Under the pieces are notes generated by a model, which was not told the origin of the DNA, searched no databases, and saw only the letters and a program-made list of their open reading frames with translations. A DNA stretch of 47,715 nt from Parachlamydiales bacterium. GTDB lineage: Bacteria > Chlamydiota > Chlamydiia > Chlamydiales > SM23-39. A program made the translations under genes and the position numbers. The DNA is taken from NCBI GenBank assembly GCA_019694475.1, contig JAIBBX010000009.1, positions 1-47,715 of the forward strand, in the 5' to 3' direction. Of the stretch, positions 34,433 to 42,176 are shown piece after piece (positions within the stretch are counted from its first letter, which is position 1; each line of letters starts with the position of its first letter).

Positions 34433-35130
34433 TCGCGATTCTTTCCGCATTTATAGCAATAGCTGGGGAGCCTAGCGCTGAGGTTCTTCACGACATTGAA
34501 GCCAAAATGGAAGGCAAAGGCGCTATTTTTCTTATGCGGCATGGCGAGCAGGAGAAAAGCGATGCTGTATTGCAGATGGAAAGCGCAGCAGAACAAAAAA
34601 TCGCCATGATGCGCACCTATGAAAATCGATCTGCATCGATTACGAAAACATCTCGTCAAGAGCTCGTTGGGGTTTTGACCGCTTTTTCTTTTTTGCAGCA
34701 TCAAACAAATCTTCCGGTGAGCATCGAATCTTCCGAAAACTTACGGGCCTATGAACCAGCCCAGACTCTTTCTGCACATCTTCAAACACCTCTTCAAACC
34801 AGAGCTATTTGGAATTGCATCAATTATCTCGATTCTTTTTCTGATGCAGAACTTCTAAATATTCTCCCTGATGGAACAGTTCCCTGGAACCGAGAAAAAA
34901 TCGACCTAGTCGCAGGGCCGATGACTTACGATCGGATCACTGAATCGGTCTGCAAGGAATTGACTCCCGGATCAGAAATCCGGATCATCATCACGCATAC
35001 GCAACAAATTCAGGCTGCCTGCCAAAAATTGGGGCTGCCGCAAATCCGCTTAGATCACTATGGATTTGTTTTGATTCTCGAGAACGGCACTGTCTTTTTT
35101 TACCCAAATGGCTTTTACAAAAAAGTCTAA
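34429..35130 (+). CDS. Histidine phosphatase superfamily protein, probably exported
   Basis: 233 residues. Catalytic RHG motif in [13 protein letters not shown] (about 33-45), and the second histidine in [15 protein letters not shown] near the C-terminus. An acidic donor probably lies in between. The first 18 residues ([16 protein letters not shown]) form a short hydrophobic signal-like segment. Superfamily members range from phosphoglycerate mutase to phytase and SixA; the substrate is not evident. It starts with GTG overlapping the rmlA stop and ends before a strong ribosome binding site for the next gene. Export is inferred from the N-terminus only. Confidence 0.75.
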   Translation: MIAILSAFIAIAGEPSAEVLHDIEAKMEGKGAIFLMRHGEQEKSDAVLQMESAAEQKIAMMRTYENRSASITKTSRQELVGVLTAFSFLQHQTNLPVSIESSENLRAYEPAQTLSAHLQTPLQTRAIWNCINYLDSFSDAELLNILPDGTVPWNREKIDLVAGPMTYDRITESVCKELTPGSEIRIIITHTQQIQAACQKLGLPQIRLDHYGFVLILENGTVFFYPNGFYKKV

Positions 35131-35160
35131 TCTGCCATTTAAAGGGAAAAAGGAGATCTC

Positions 35161-35418
35161 ATGAAACCAGGATATAGACCAGGAAGGCCAGGTACTGCAG
35201 GAAAACAAAGCCGCGCTGCACTTGCTGGAGCAAAGACTCTCACCCCCAAGAAGAAATCAACCGCCAAAAAGATTGCCAAGAAAGAAGGGCGCGGCGGCAA
35301 GAGAAAAGAGATCGACTTCGCAGAAGCTCCTTCCAAAAGAATGAAAGGAGCTGAGTATGAAGCCTTTTCTCAAGAGGGAACCCGCCGCCTGCCGAAGCGG
35401 GGCGGAACCACACGTTAA
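35161..35418 (+). CDS. Small, very basic protein (possible nucleic-acid-binding)
   Basis: 85 residues, rich in Lys, Arg, Gly and Ala with few hydrophobic residues. Segments such as GYRPGRPGTAGKQSRAALAG, PKKKSTAKKIAKKEGRGGK and FSQEGTRRLPKRGG resemble histone H1/Hc1-like tails or disordered RNA-binding proteins. A bipartite-looking basic cluster (KKK...KK...KR) could act in the bacterial nucleoid or, if secreted, as a nuclear localisation signal. AAGGAG stands about six bases upstream of the ATG, so translation is likely strong. The frame ends 4 bp into a convergent gene. No family recognised. Confidence 0.65.
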   Translation: MKPGYRPGRPGTAGKQSRAALAGAKTLTPKKKSTAKKIAKKEGRGGKRKEIDFAEAPSKRMKGAEYEAFSQEGTRRLPKRGGTTR

Positions 35419-36023
35419 ATTAGATTCATTCTGAATTGATCTTTCGGTCGATCAAAGGTCAATGCGCTGATGAAGAGTTGGAAAGGCAGCATCATGATCC
35501 GGATTGGCAAAACGAAGGCTGCCTGGAAAGTGAGATAGGTCAGATAGAAAGGCACTTTAAAACAGAACGCAACCATTTGGAAAGGCAAGGAAACGGCATC
35601 CGCCACTAGCCTTGCAACTCGTCTTTCTTCAGGATCCAAGGCGCGCGCTATTCTTCGCTGCATAACAGCCTCAGGGATCTCCTTATCTTCTTCTTGAGGG
35701 AATTGAATCGATTCAAAAAGACTTGGCGAAAGAATGGAGAACAAGCTAGCCGATGTGATTACGCTAGCAGTGAAGCCGCCATAGATCTGCTCTCTTAAAA
35801 AGTCATTGATTTCGGGCGAGCGGTAAAGACTGAAGATGCCCGCTACGTGGCCGAGCATAAAAAAAGCGAGCCGCGCAACAATTTCGACGGTTCCTACAAG
35901 AGCCGTAGCCAAAAGCCTGACTCTTCCCGCAACATGAGTTGCGAGCAGGCTTTCTTCGTCTCGAGCAGTTTCTAAATATTGTTTTGTTTGATATCCAATA
36001 GATTGAGTAAGTGTCGGTGTCAT
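35415..36023 (-). CDS. Inc-like multi-hydrophobic membrane protein
   Basis: 202 residues from ATG 36023 (MTPTLTQSIGY), which has AAGGAA about 11 bases upstream. A longer frame to 36227 would overlap the next gene and begins with an Arg/Pro-rich stretch, so it is rejected. Hydrophobic segments: about 39-65, 82-100 and a long bilobed one at 145-192 (FQMVAFCFKVPFYLTYL, then FVLPIRIMMLPFQLFI). There is no cleavable signal. Paired hydrophobic hairpins are the main sign of Inc proteins. A family of similar proteins occurs in chlamydiae as I understand it, but I cannot name this one. Convergent with the basic protein gene. Confidence 0.6.
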   Translation of the reverse strand: MTPTLTQSIGYQTKQYLETARDEESLLATHVAGRVRLLATALVGTVEIVARLAFFMLGHVAGIFSLYRSPEINDFLREQIYGGFTASVITSASLFSILSPSLFESIQFPQEEDKEIPEAVMQRRIARALDPEERRVARLVADAVSLPFQMVAFCFKVPFYLTYLTFQAAFVLPIRIMMLPFQLFISALTFDRPKDQFRMNLI

Positions 36024-36085
36024 AATGTTTAGTTCCTTTTTTCGAGCGATAGAGTTTATGATAATTAGATGTTGGGATGCAAGAG

Positions 36086-36796
36086 TTAAAAATTTTCTAA
36101 TGACTTGGTCTTGCGATAATGTTTCTCGATGCCGTCGGCGATCTCGTCGGGGTCGTCGGTTAGGCGGATGAGGTCGAAGTCGGCTGGTTTGATATTTCCG
36201 TTGGCGAGGACGGTATTTTTGATCCAATCAATCATCCCTTTCCAGTAGTCTTTTCCGACTAGATAGACAGGGAAGTATTTGATTTTGCCTGTTTGGATGA
36301 GCGTTAACGCTTCAAAGAGCTCATCGAGCGTGCCATAGCCGCCGGGGAGAACGACAAAGGCTTGGGCATATCTTACGAACATCACTTTTCGGACGAAGAA
36401 GTAGCGGAAGTTCAGTTCGTACTTCGGATCGATGTATGGGTTAGGGCGGGGTTCTGAAGGAAGTTTGATGCAAAGGCCGCAAGAGCGTCCTTTCGCTTTT
36501 TGCGCTCCCTTATTGGCCATTTCCATGATTCCCGGACCGCCGCCTGTGATGATGCCAAATCCTTTGGCGACAATCTTTTCGGCGATTTTTTCTGCGAGTT
36601 CGTAGTATTTGGGTTCTTTGGGATTTTGATTTGTTGAACCGAATATAGCGACAGAGGGTCCGAGGAAGGTCATGGTTTCGAAACCGTCGACGAATTCAGC
36701 CATGATGCGGAAGACGCGCCACGCATCAACTGTATGAGCCTGCTTGTGAGGCGTTAAAAATCCATCGGGATAGGTGCTTTCGCCCATGTCTTTCAT
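36086..36796 (-). CDS. LOG-family protein (cytokinin riboside 5'-monophosphate phosphoribohydrolase-like)
   Basis: 236 residues. Family signature: GGGPGIMEMANKGAQKAKGR and PGGYGTLDELFEALTLIQTG, with AIFGSTNQNP at the Rossmann-like start. LOG proteins hydrolyse nucleoside 5'-monophosphates (AMP and relatives) to base plus ribose 5-phosphate; many bacterial members are annotated as lysine decarboxylase by mistake. Start ATG 36796 (alternative 36787) follows a purine-rich AAAGGAAAGAGAG. It is a neighbour of apt, which handles the base it could release. The pairing as a purine salvage unit is an inference. Confidence 0.88.
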   Translation of the reverse strand: MKDMGESTYPDGFLTPHKQAHTVDAWRVFRIMAEFVDGFETMTFLGPSVAIFGSTNQNPKEPKYYELAEKIAEKIVAKGFGIITGGGPGIMEMANKGAQKAKGRSCGLCIKLPSEPRPNPYIDPKYELNFRYFFVRKVMFVRYAQAFVVLPGGYGTLDELFEALTLIQTGKIKYFPVYLVGKDYWKGMIDWIKNTVLANGNIKPADFDLIRLTDDPDEIADGIEKHYRKTKSLENF

Positions 36797-36914
36797 TTCG
36801 ACTCTCTTTCCTTTGGCTCATAACAGAAACTTTATAGCAGCGCAAGAACGCCGTTTTTTTTATTGTAAAGAAAGTTTTACGGTGATTATCCTTTTCCTCC
36901 AAAAAGGAGCCTGA

Positions 36915-37499
36915 ATGAAAAGGTTGTTTACACTGCTAACAGGAGTCGCATCCTTGATTGCAACTGAGCCGAAGTATCAATGGATTGAAGAATACATCGC
37001 TACGGTTCCCGATTTTCCAAAACCTGGCATTCAATTCAAATGCTATCCAGATCTTTTGAGAAACCCGGAAGCGTTTCATCGAGTCATTCAAGCTTTTGCA
37101 GAAAGATATCGCGATTTCAATCTCGATGCAATCGTAGGCCTGGACTCTAGAGGTTTCATTTTTGGAACTGCGCTTGCTTATGAGATGAATTTGCCATTCG
37201 TCATGGTCCGCAAAGGGGGGAAACTCCCTAGAAAAACGGAAAAAGTCGATTATCAATTGGAGTACGGAAAAGCGACTTTTGAGATCGAGATCGAGAGCAT
37301 CCATCCGAAAGAGCGCGTGGTCATTATCGATGATTTGCTTGCAACTGGCGGAACAGCGAATGCTGCAGGGAGCTTAGTGGAACGCCTTGGCGGCCAAGTT
37401 GTAGAAGTGGGATGTCTGATCGAACTCGAAGGACTTCATGGCCGTGAAAATCTGAAATACCCCTTCTTTTCACTGATTTCGATTGAAGTGGATGAATAG
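36915..37499 (+). CDS. apt: Adenine phosphoribosyltransferase with signal-peptide-like N-terminus
   Basis: 194 residues. Apt hallmarks: VPDFPKPGIQFKCYPDLL (31-48), VGLDSRGFIFGTALAYE, VRKGGKLPRKTEKVDYQLEYG, and the PRPP loop VVIIDDLLATGGTA (135-148). It converts adenine plus PRPP to AMP. The first 17 residues, MKRLFTLLTGVASLIAT, look like a Sec signal (basic n-region, hydrophobic h-region, small residues before the end). Standard Apt begins near the Glu-Tyr-Ile of IEEYI. AAGGAG sits six bases upstream of this ATG, and no later in-frame ATG lies before the conserved core, so this N-terminus is really encoded. Confidence 0.93.
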   Translation: MKRLFTLLTGVASLIATEPKYQWIEEYIATVPDFPKPGIQFKCYPDLLRNPEAFHRVIQAFAERYRDFNLDAIVGLDSRGFIFGTALAYEMNLPFVMVRKGGKLPRKTEKVDYQLEYGKATFEIEIESIHPKERVVIIDDLLATGGTANAAGSLVERLGGQVVEVGCLIELEGLHGRENLKYPFFSLISIEVDE

Positions 37500-37501
37500 T
37501 C

Positions 37502-37987
37502 ATGGCCATCCAAGCCGCAGATCATAAATCGTGCGCGGTTTATCAAGAGACATTGGATCTTGGTCCGATGATCAAAGATATGTCAGATGAGCAGGTAGCT
37601 GCAATCGCTAAAAAGATGGCCGGTCTGCTCATCGACCAGGCCTCCCCGCTTCTCGATCTTGATATGACCATACAAATTGATGGTATAGAGGTGAACGCAA
37701 TTGCAAAACTCTTGGATGTGGCAAGAACTCTTTTTACAACTGAGATTGGGCAAGACAGGAACTTAGGAAGTCTTTCTCTCTTGGCGAAAGGATTATTCCC
37801 GGAATACACTTTCCAAGAAGTCTTGGAAGCGTGCCCAGAGCTTCAAACAGCGATTGCTTCAAAACTTTCGCCTGATTTTGGAATGAAACTGAGCTTTGAG
37901 CAATCGGGGAGTGGGCTTATGGTAAATATCTTCATTAAACACGGCGCTCAGAGCGCGATAAAGCAGTTTGCCTTGAAGGACTTGTAA
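37502..37987 (+). CDS. Small acidic protein of unknown function
   Basis: 161 residues, no signal peptide, no recognised domain. Mostly helical by eye, with amphipathic helices (MSDEQVAAIAKKMAGLLIDQ, AIAKLLDVARTLFT) and a C-terminal strand (GSGLMVNIFIKHGA). It starts 2 bp after apt and is followed at 4 bp by the next small gene, so it belongs to the apt transcript. Size, acidity and being next to a possible secreted protein fit a type III chaperone, but the beta-sheet pattern of those is not clear. Confidence 0.6.
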   Translation: MAIQAADHKSCAVYQETLDLGPMIKDMSDEQVAAIAKKMAGLLIDQASPLLDLDMTIQIDGIEVNAIAKLLDVARTLFTTEIGQDRNLGSLSLLAKGLFPEYTFQEVLEACPELQTAIASKLSPDFGMKLSFEQSGSGLMVNIFIKHGAQSAIKQFALKDL

Positions 37988-37991
37988 TCAT

Positions 37992-38216
37992 ATGGATTGC
38001 GTTCGGTTTTGCCCATGTTTATTTCCCAAACCGCATGAGAAGGAAAGTTATCAGACATTTGAAGGGGAGGAGGAGTCAGATGCAGAAAGCCTCACCGCGC
38101 CGCCCAGTCAGCCTATACAAACTTCTTCTTCTCGCCGTGTTAGTTACGATCCTCTCTATCCTGAACGCTCCTTCGGCGGAAGGAGCCCATCTCTACACGA
38201 AGACGAAAATTTTTAA
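37992..38216 (+). CDS. Small protein with N-terminal cysteine cluster
   Basis: 74 residues. N-terminus MDCVRFCPCLFPKPHE has three cysteines within seven residues next to a hydrophobic/basic stretch; the rest is acidic then Ser/Pro-rich and likely disordered (EGEEESDAESL, TAPPSQPIQTSSS). This layout resembles eukaryotic palmitoylation sites (MxCxxxCxC), which some secreted bacterial proteins exploit; it could also be a metal site. It follows the 37502 gene by 4 bp and overlaps the convergent gene by 4 bp. Whether it is expressed is uncertain; the tight spacing supports it. Confidence 0.45.
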   Translation: MDCVRFCPCLFPKPHEKESYQTFEGEEESDAESLTAPPSQPIQTSSSRRVSYDPLYPERSFGGRSPSLHEDENF

Positions 38217-38959
38217 CTCGTTTTTGAAGCTTGCAATAACGGCTCAAGCATTCTCAAAAGATCAGTTGGTTTAGGATTTTCTGCAGCTGTGAATTTCCTT
38301 AGCTCGGGTAAAACCCTTTTGAAAATTTTTGAAAGTTCATCTTCTTCCGGTTCTTTTTGTTCATCTTTTGGAGAGATGCAAGGATCTGCAAGCCAAGGCT
38401 GGCGCCCTACAGCTCCACCGATCGTGATTTCCAATTGTTTCTTCCGTCCGCCAGAGATCCCTATGGGTAAATCGGATCCAGTTCGATCTAATCTTTTTTG
38501 CATTTCTTTGCTTAAAATTCTCTGAGAGGAATTTTTGGCTTTTTTTAGGGGAGGAGCTGAGGCGGAGCGAACCTTTTTGATGACAGAGGGCTCGATCTTA
38601 GGAGCTTTTGCAGGAGGCAGCATAAGCGGGCCAGTTGCGTTCAAATCGGAAACGGGCCGCTTCTTTCGCGTTCCGCCATCAATGGCAACTGGTTCGTTCG
38701 ATTTGCCCAAGATATTTTGAGAGGCCTTTTTTACTTTTTTCGTATGAGGCATCGAAGAGGAGCGAGACCTTGGTTCAAACTCTATTGTGGCATTGAGTTT
38801 TTTGGCCGATTTAGCAGGAGGAAGGGGGATCGGGCCTGTTTGGTTCAAATCCCGTTTTCTCCCTCGTTCAACCGTTCTATGTTTTAAGCGTCCTTGGGAT
38901 TCAGATCTGTGGAATGTTGGTAAACGGCCATCGCGGCCAACACGTTTTGCGAATTCCAT
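38213..38959 (-). CDS. Basic protein with about 67-residue tandem repeats, effector-like
   Basis: 248 residues from ATG 38959, preceded by GGAGG seven bases upstream; an upstream ATG at 38989 lacks one. Two diverged repeat units cover about residues 34-155. Each has a D-L-N-x-T-G-P-x-x-L-P-P-A-K motif (37-50 and 105-118), then a R-S-x-S-x-P...K-K-x-K-x-(A/S)-S-Q-x-I-L-x-K motif (65-86 and 131-151). A partial third unit follows (RLDRTGSDLPIGISGGRKK). The C-terminal part is an acidic and helical segment (EDELSKIFKRVLPELRKF). Lys/Arg clusters could serve nuclear targeting or nucleic-acid binding. No family recognised. Confidence 0.65.
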   Translation of the reverse strand: MEFAKRVGRDGRLPTFHRSESQGRLKHRTVERGRKRDLNQTGPIPLPPAKSAKKLNATIEFEPRSRSSSMPHTKKVKKASQNILGKSNEPVAIDGGTRKKRPVSDLNATGPLMLPPAKAPKIEPSVIKKVRSASAPPLKKAKNSSQRILSKEMQKRLDRTGSDLPIGISGGRKKQLEITIGGAVGRQPWLADPCISPKDEQKEPEEDELSKIFKRVLPELRKFTAAENPKPTDLLRMLEPLLQASKTS

Positions 38960-39068
38960 TTTATCCTCCAAATTTTTGAAGCGATGCATGCTATCAGATC
39001 TAAAAATTTGTTAGACATAAATATTTTTTTAAGCTTTAATTCCTGCCTCAAAAAAAGGAGCTAAATTG

Positions 39069-41231
39069 ATGGAAACGATTCAAACGACAGCCAGAAAAAA
39101 TCCGGTGGCCCCATTTACTCCAGATCAAGCTCCTTTGACTCCAAGAAAAAAAGGCTTTCTGCCATTGAAACCATACAAAGAGCCCCCTTTAGCACCTCAT
39201 AAACCTCGCAGTTCGGGAACTTTGGATGGCAGAGCGGCGACAGCATTTAGAGAGGCTGTTCTGAGCCGGCAGCAGCGGAGCGCAACTTTGAAACTGGACC
39301 ATTCGAAAATAACAGAAAGAGGTTATTCCTATCTGGAGGGTCCAAGTGCGCAAGAGGCGTTGACAGGTAAACCTTCAGAAGAGCCCGAAGAGGGAAATCG
39401 GAGTCCTACGCCAGAACCTCCGGATCATACAGATACATTAAAGCCCCCGCCTTCTTCAGTTCCTCCTCTCAAATTGGAAGGGGTCTTTGATGTTAGGGAT
39501 ATGCCGGGAGCCTATACAGACAAATTTGATGAGGCCTTTGTCGTAAACAAGGGCAAACCGGTCACTCTTGAGGATCTCAACGATATTTTTGGAGCCTATA
39601 TTCCTCAGGTGAGAAGAGATTTGGATCCTGATGTCGAAGAACACTATGCTATGCATCCGTTTCATTTAGAACAGGAGCAGCTGGATGGAATTGCTAAAAC
39701 AGAAAAAAGATGCAATCTTACTTTTGGGCGCTGCGGGATTACTGATCCGATGCTTGAATTTCTGGTTCGAAGAAATCCCAATTTAGTCGAAGTGGTATTG
39801 TTTGATTGCGCAAATTTGGAATATCCCTCTTTTTTGGCCGAATGCTTAGAACTCGAAGAGCTTTGTTTATCATGGTGCAGCAAGATGAAGTTCGGCTGGT
39901 TTACTGAACTTTCGAAAAATCAAAAAGCTTGGGCGAAATTGGAAAGCCTAGAGCTTGCTAATACCGATGTTACAGATTCAGATCTTATGGATCTTCGTCC
40001 TTTGCCAAGTCTCACATTCATCGATCTGTCGCATTGCAAGAAGCTTACCGATGAAGGATTTTTGGCGCTTTTTAAACAATTTAAGCTCGTTCAAATCCGT
40101 ATTGATGGAACAAATATCTCTGAGGATGCGATCGCAAAGATGAAATCGGCGAGACCCGGATTAGAAATTGTTCGTTCAACAGAAGCTAGCGTTCTATACA
40201 TAGAAACACCTGCTGTCGAAGAGACCGTTGTGATTACCCACCAATCGGCCGAATTCTACCCTTTTTTACGGAAATATATGTTCGAAGTTCATGGAATCGA
40301 TACATGGAGCCATCTTTCAGAATTGGAAAAATACGCGGATGGAATACAGAAGTATTTCCGGCAAGAGCTAGAAAAGAGACAGATTGTCTTGTTTGCCAAT
40401 CTGAGCACTCCTGAAGGTTGGTTTCTTGCAGAAAGGGCGATTCAAGAGAAGGATGGCCCGAATTTGGACAGAATCATGAAACGTTTGGTTCCAATCCTTC
40501 GATCTCAAGGGTATTTTAAGGCGCCCGTTACACCTCAAGGGAAAATGGCCGATGTCGAACTCGATTGTTATGTTGCCTTTTGGGAAATCACAGTGTATCC
40601 GAACATGCTCAATCGGATTTATGATCTGAATCTTTCGAATGCCGGCATTACTGAAATTCCTCATTGCTTTTCATTCTTTTTTCCTCGATTGAGAACGCTG
40701 AACTTGTCTGGGAATCCCTTAAAACGGCTGCCTGAGGATTATATCGACGCATTCCCCCGCAGGTGTGTGCAGAGTTTCTTCAGCAGATTTCCGGCTTTGG
40801 AAAAACTCGATTGTTCCAATTGCGATTTGACCTTAGTTCCCGAAGGCTTTTTTACCTCGCTAACATCCACAGAAGGAGAAACTGTTCCCATTTTAACCCA
40901 TTTGAAGGAGGTTGATTTCAGCAGGAACCGCATTGAAAGACTTCCGGATCATTTTGGGATTTCTAAAGAGCGGGAGGCAGCGGCAATAACCATGAACTTT
41001 GTTAAAAATGACATTACTTACATCCACCAAAAAGCGCTGGATGATTTAGGAGATTCTGATCCCATAAAAGTCACTGTTGATTTAAGAGATAATGTGATTT
41101 ATGCAGGTCTTATCGCTCTTCATATGGTCTCGAATACAACAATCATTAGAGGACTGAATGTCGGTCGATTTGTACGCGATGATGAGAGAAATGCCGGCCT
41201 ATTCGTTCGCGATGAAGAGAAAAAAGAGTAA
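39069..41231 (+). CDS. Leucine-rich-repeat protein, effector-like
   Basis: 720 residues. ATG 39069 has AAAGGAG about nine bases upstream. Residues 1-135 are proline-rich and disordered (PFTPDQAPLTPRKKGFLPLK). Residues about 210-375 carry RNI/AMN1-like leucine-rich repeats (LEELCLSWCSKM, LESLELANTDVTDSDL, LTFIDLSHCKKLTDEGF). Residues about 515-710 carry bacterial-type LRRs (IYDLNLSNAGITEIPHCF, LRTLNLSGNPLKRLPEDY, LKEVDFSRNRIERLPDHF). There is no signal peptide or membrane segment. Eukaryote-like LRRs in an intracellular bacterium usually mark secreted host-interacting proteins. No E3 ligase domain (NEL) or F-box is visible. Convergent with yitT. Confidence 0.75.
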   Translation: METIQTTARKNPVAPFTPDQAPLTPRKKGFLPLKPYKEPPLAPHKPRSSGTLDGRAATAFREAVLSRQQRSATLKLDHSKITERGYSYLEGPSAQEALTGKPSEEPEEGNRSPTPEPPDHTDTLKPPPSSVPPLKLEGVFDVRDMPGAYTDKFDEAFVVNKGKPVTLEDLNDIFGAYIPQVRRDLDPDVEEHYAMHPFHLEQEQLDGIAKTEKRCNLTFGRCGITDPMLEFLVRRNPNLVEVVLFDCANLEYPSFLAECLELEELCLSWCSKMKFGWFTELSKNQKAWAKLESLELANTDVTDSDLMDLRPLPSLTFIDLSHCKKLTDEGFLALFKQFKLVQIRIDGTNISEDAIAKMKSARPGLEIVRSTEASVLYIETPAVEETVVITHQSAEFYPFLRKYMFEVHGIDTWSHLSELEKYADGIQKYFRQELEKRQIVLFANLSTPEGWFLAERAIQEKDGPNLDRIMKRLVPILRSQGYFKAPVTPQGKMADVELDCYVAFWEITVYPNMLNRIYDLNLSNAGITEIPHCFSFFFPRLRTLNLSGNPLKRLPEDYIDAFPRRCVQSFFSRFPALEKLDCSNCDLTLVPEGFFTSLTSTEGETVPILTHLKEVDFSRNRIERLPDHFGISKEREAAAITMNFVKNDITYIHQKALDDLGDSDPIKVTVDLRDNVIYAGLIALHMVSNTTIIRGLNVGRFVRDDERNAGLFVRDEEKKE

Positions 41232-42137
41232 TTAACTTTTTTCTGCTCTTTGTTTTCGATGCTTTCTTCGGAGAGCAATCTGGGCAGTTCTGCCGTAGGC
41301 GACTTCGTGGAGGTTTTCTATGGCGATGAAGGCGCTCGGGTCTTCTCTTAAGACGATTTCTTTCAGTTCAGCAAGATCAAGCCTTTCTACGATAATAAAC
41401 AATATGTCTCTGTCTTCGCCGGAGTAGCCGCCTTTTCCTTTGATGAAAGTGAGGCCAAGCCCTAATTCGTGTGTAATGATTTTGCTCAGGTTGTCGGGTC
41501 TGGAGCACATGATGAGGACAGACTTCAATTCTTCAAGGCCGGCAATCACGATGTCCATGATTTTAAATGCGACGATGTAGGTCATTAAAGATCTCAAAGC
41601 GATGTGCCAGTCATTGAAAATCCAGCCGTATGCAGCAAAGATGAAGATGTTGATGACAAAGATCACCTGACCGACAGTGAATCCCTTCTTCCTGTTGATC
41701 AAAATTGCTAGAATTTCAGTGCCATCTGTGCAGCCGCCATTGCGGATGATCAGGCCGGCTCCAGCGCCAAGCATTGCGCCGCCGATGACAATGGCCTCGA
41801 GCGGATCGGCATTGAAGCTCGGGACAGCCTCCATCAACGTCAGAAATAGGGCAAATAGAACGACCGCCACAAACATTTGGATCACAAAAGTTCTGCGGAT
41901 AAATTTATACGCCAGGTAAATGAACGGAATATTGAGCACCAGGAGGAAGAATGAAAGATAGGATCCGCCAAAAAGTCTGGCCAAAATCAAAGAAATACCG
42001 ATCACGCCGCCGTCGATCAATTCATTCGGAATGAGGAAAACGCGGATAGCAATCGCGGCAAAGGCTGCGCCAAATGCCATGCCTACGTAATTCAGGAAAT
42101 ACTGATAGAATTTTTTAGAGGCGGGAACTGTAACCAT
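41232..42137 (-). CDS. YitT/DUF161-DUF2179 family membrane protein
   Basis: 301 residues from ATG 42137 (MVTVPASKKF). Five or six hydrophobic segments (about 12-205) with the family pattern AAIAIRVFLIPNELIDGGVIG and GLIIRNGGCTDGTEILAI. A C-terminal cytoplasmic DUF2179 domain follows (about 215-290: GLEELKSVLIMCSRPDNL, KGKGGYSGEDRDILFIIVER). Function is unknown in the family. An in-frame ATG at 42173 would make 313 residues but starts upstream of a terminator hairpin that would then be coding. No good ribosome site lies at either. It lies downstream of two tRNA genes on the same strand. Confidence 0.9.
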   Translation of the reverse strand: MVTVPASKKFYQYFLNYVGMAFGAAFAAIAIRVFLIPNELIDGGVIGISLILARLFGGSYLSFFLLVLNIPFIYLAYKFIRRTFVIQMFVAVVLFALFLTLMEAVPSFNADPLEAIVIGGAMLGAGAGLIIRNGGCTDGTEILAILINRKKGFTVGQVIFVINIFIFAAYGWIFNDWHIALRSLMTYIVAFKIMDIVIAGLEELKSVLIMCSRPDNLSKIITHELGLGLTFIKGKGGYSGEDRDILFIIVERLDLAELKEIVLREDPSAFIAIENLHEVAYGRTAQIALRRKHRKQRAEKS

Positions 42138-42162
42138 AAAAAAAACCGCGAAAAAATCGCGG
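42138..42162 (-). terminator. Rho-independent terminator after the tRNA-Val/tRNA-Asp unit, abutting yitT ATG
   Basis: Minus strand: stem CCGCGA - loop TTTTT - TCGCGG (42162-42146) followed by eight T residues (42145-42138). The next base is the A of the yitT ATG. It would end the tRNA transcript; yitT would depend on read-through or an unseen promoter. Confidence 0.8.
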
Positions 42163-42176
42163 TCCTTTAACATTGT

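Noticed and set aside
36024..36227. N-terminal extension of the Inc-like protein to 36227 (Arg/Pro-rich)
   Set aside because: It overlaps the LOG gene for 140 bp, reads that gene in another frame, and a better ATG with AAGGAA exists at 36023.
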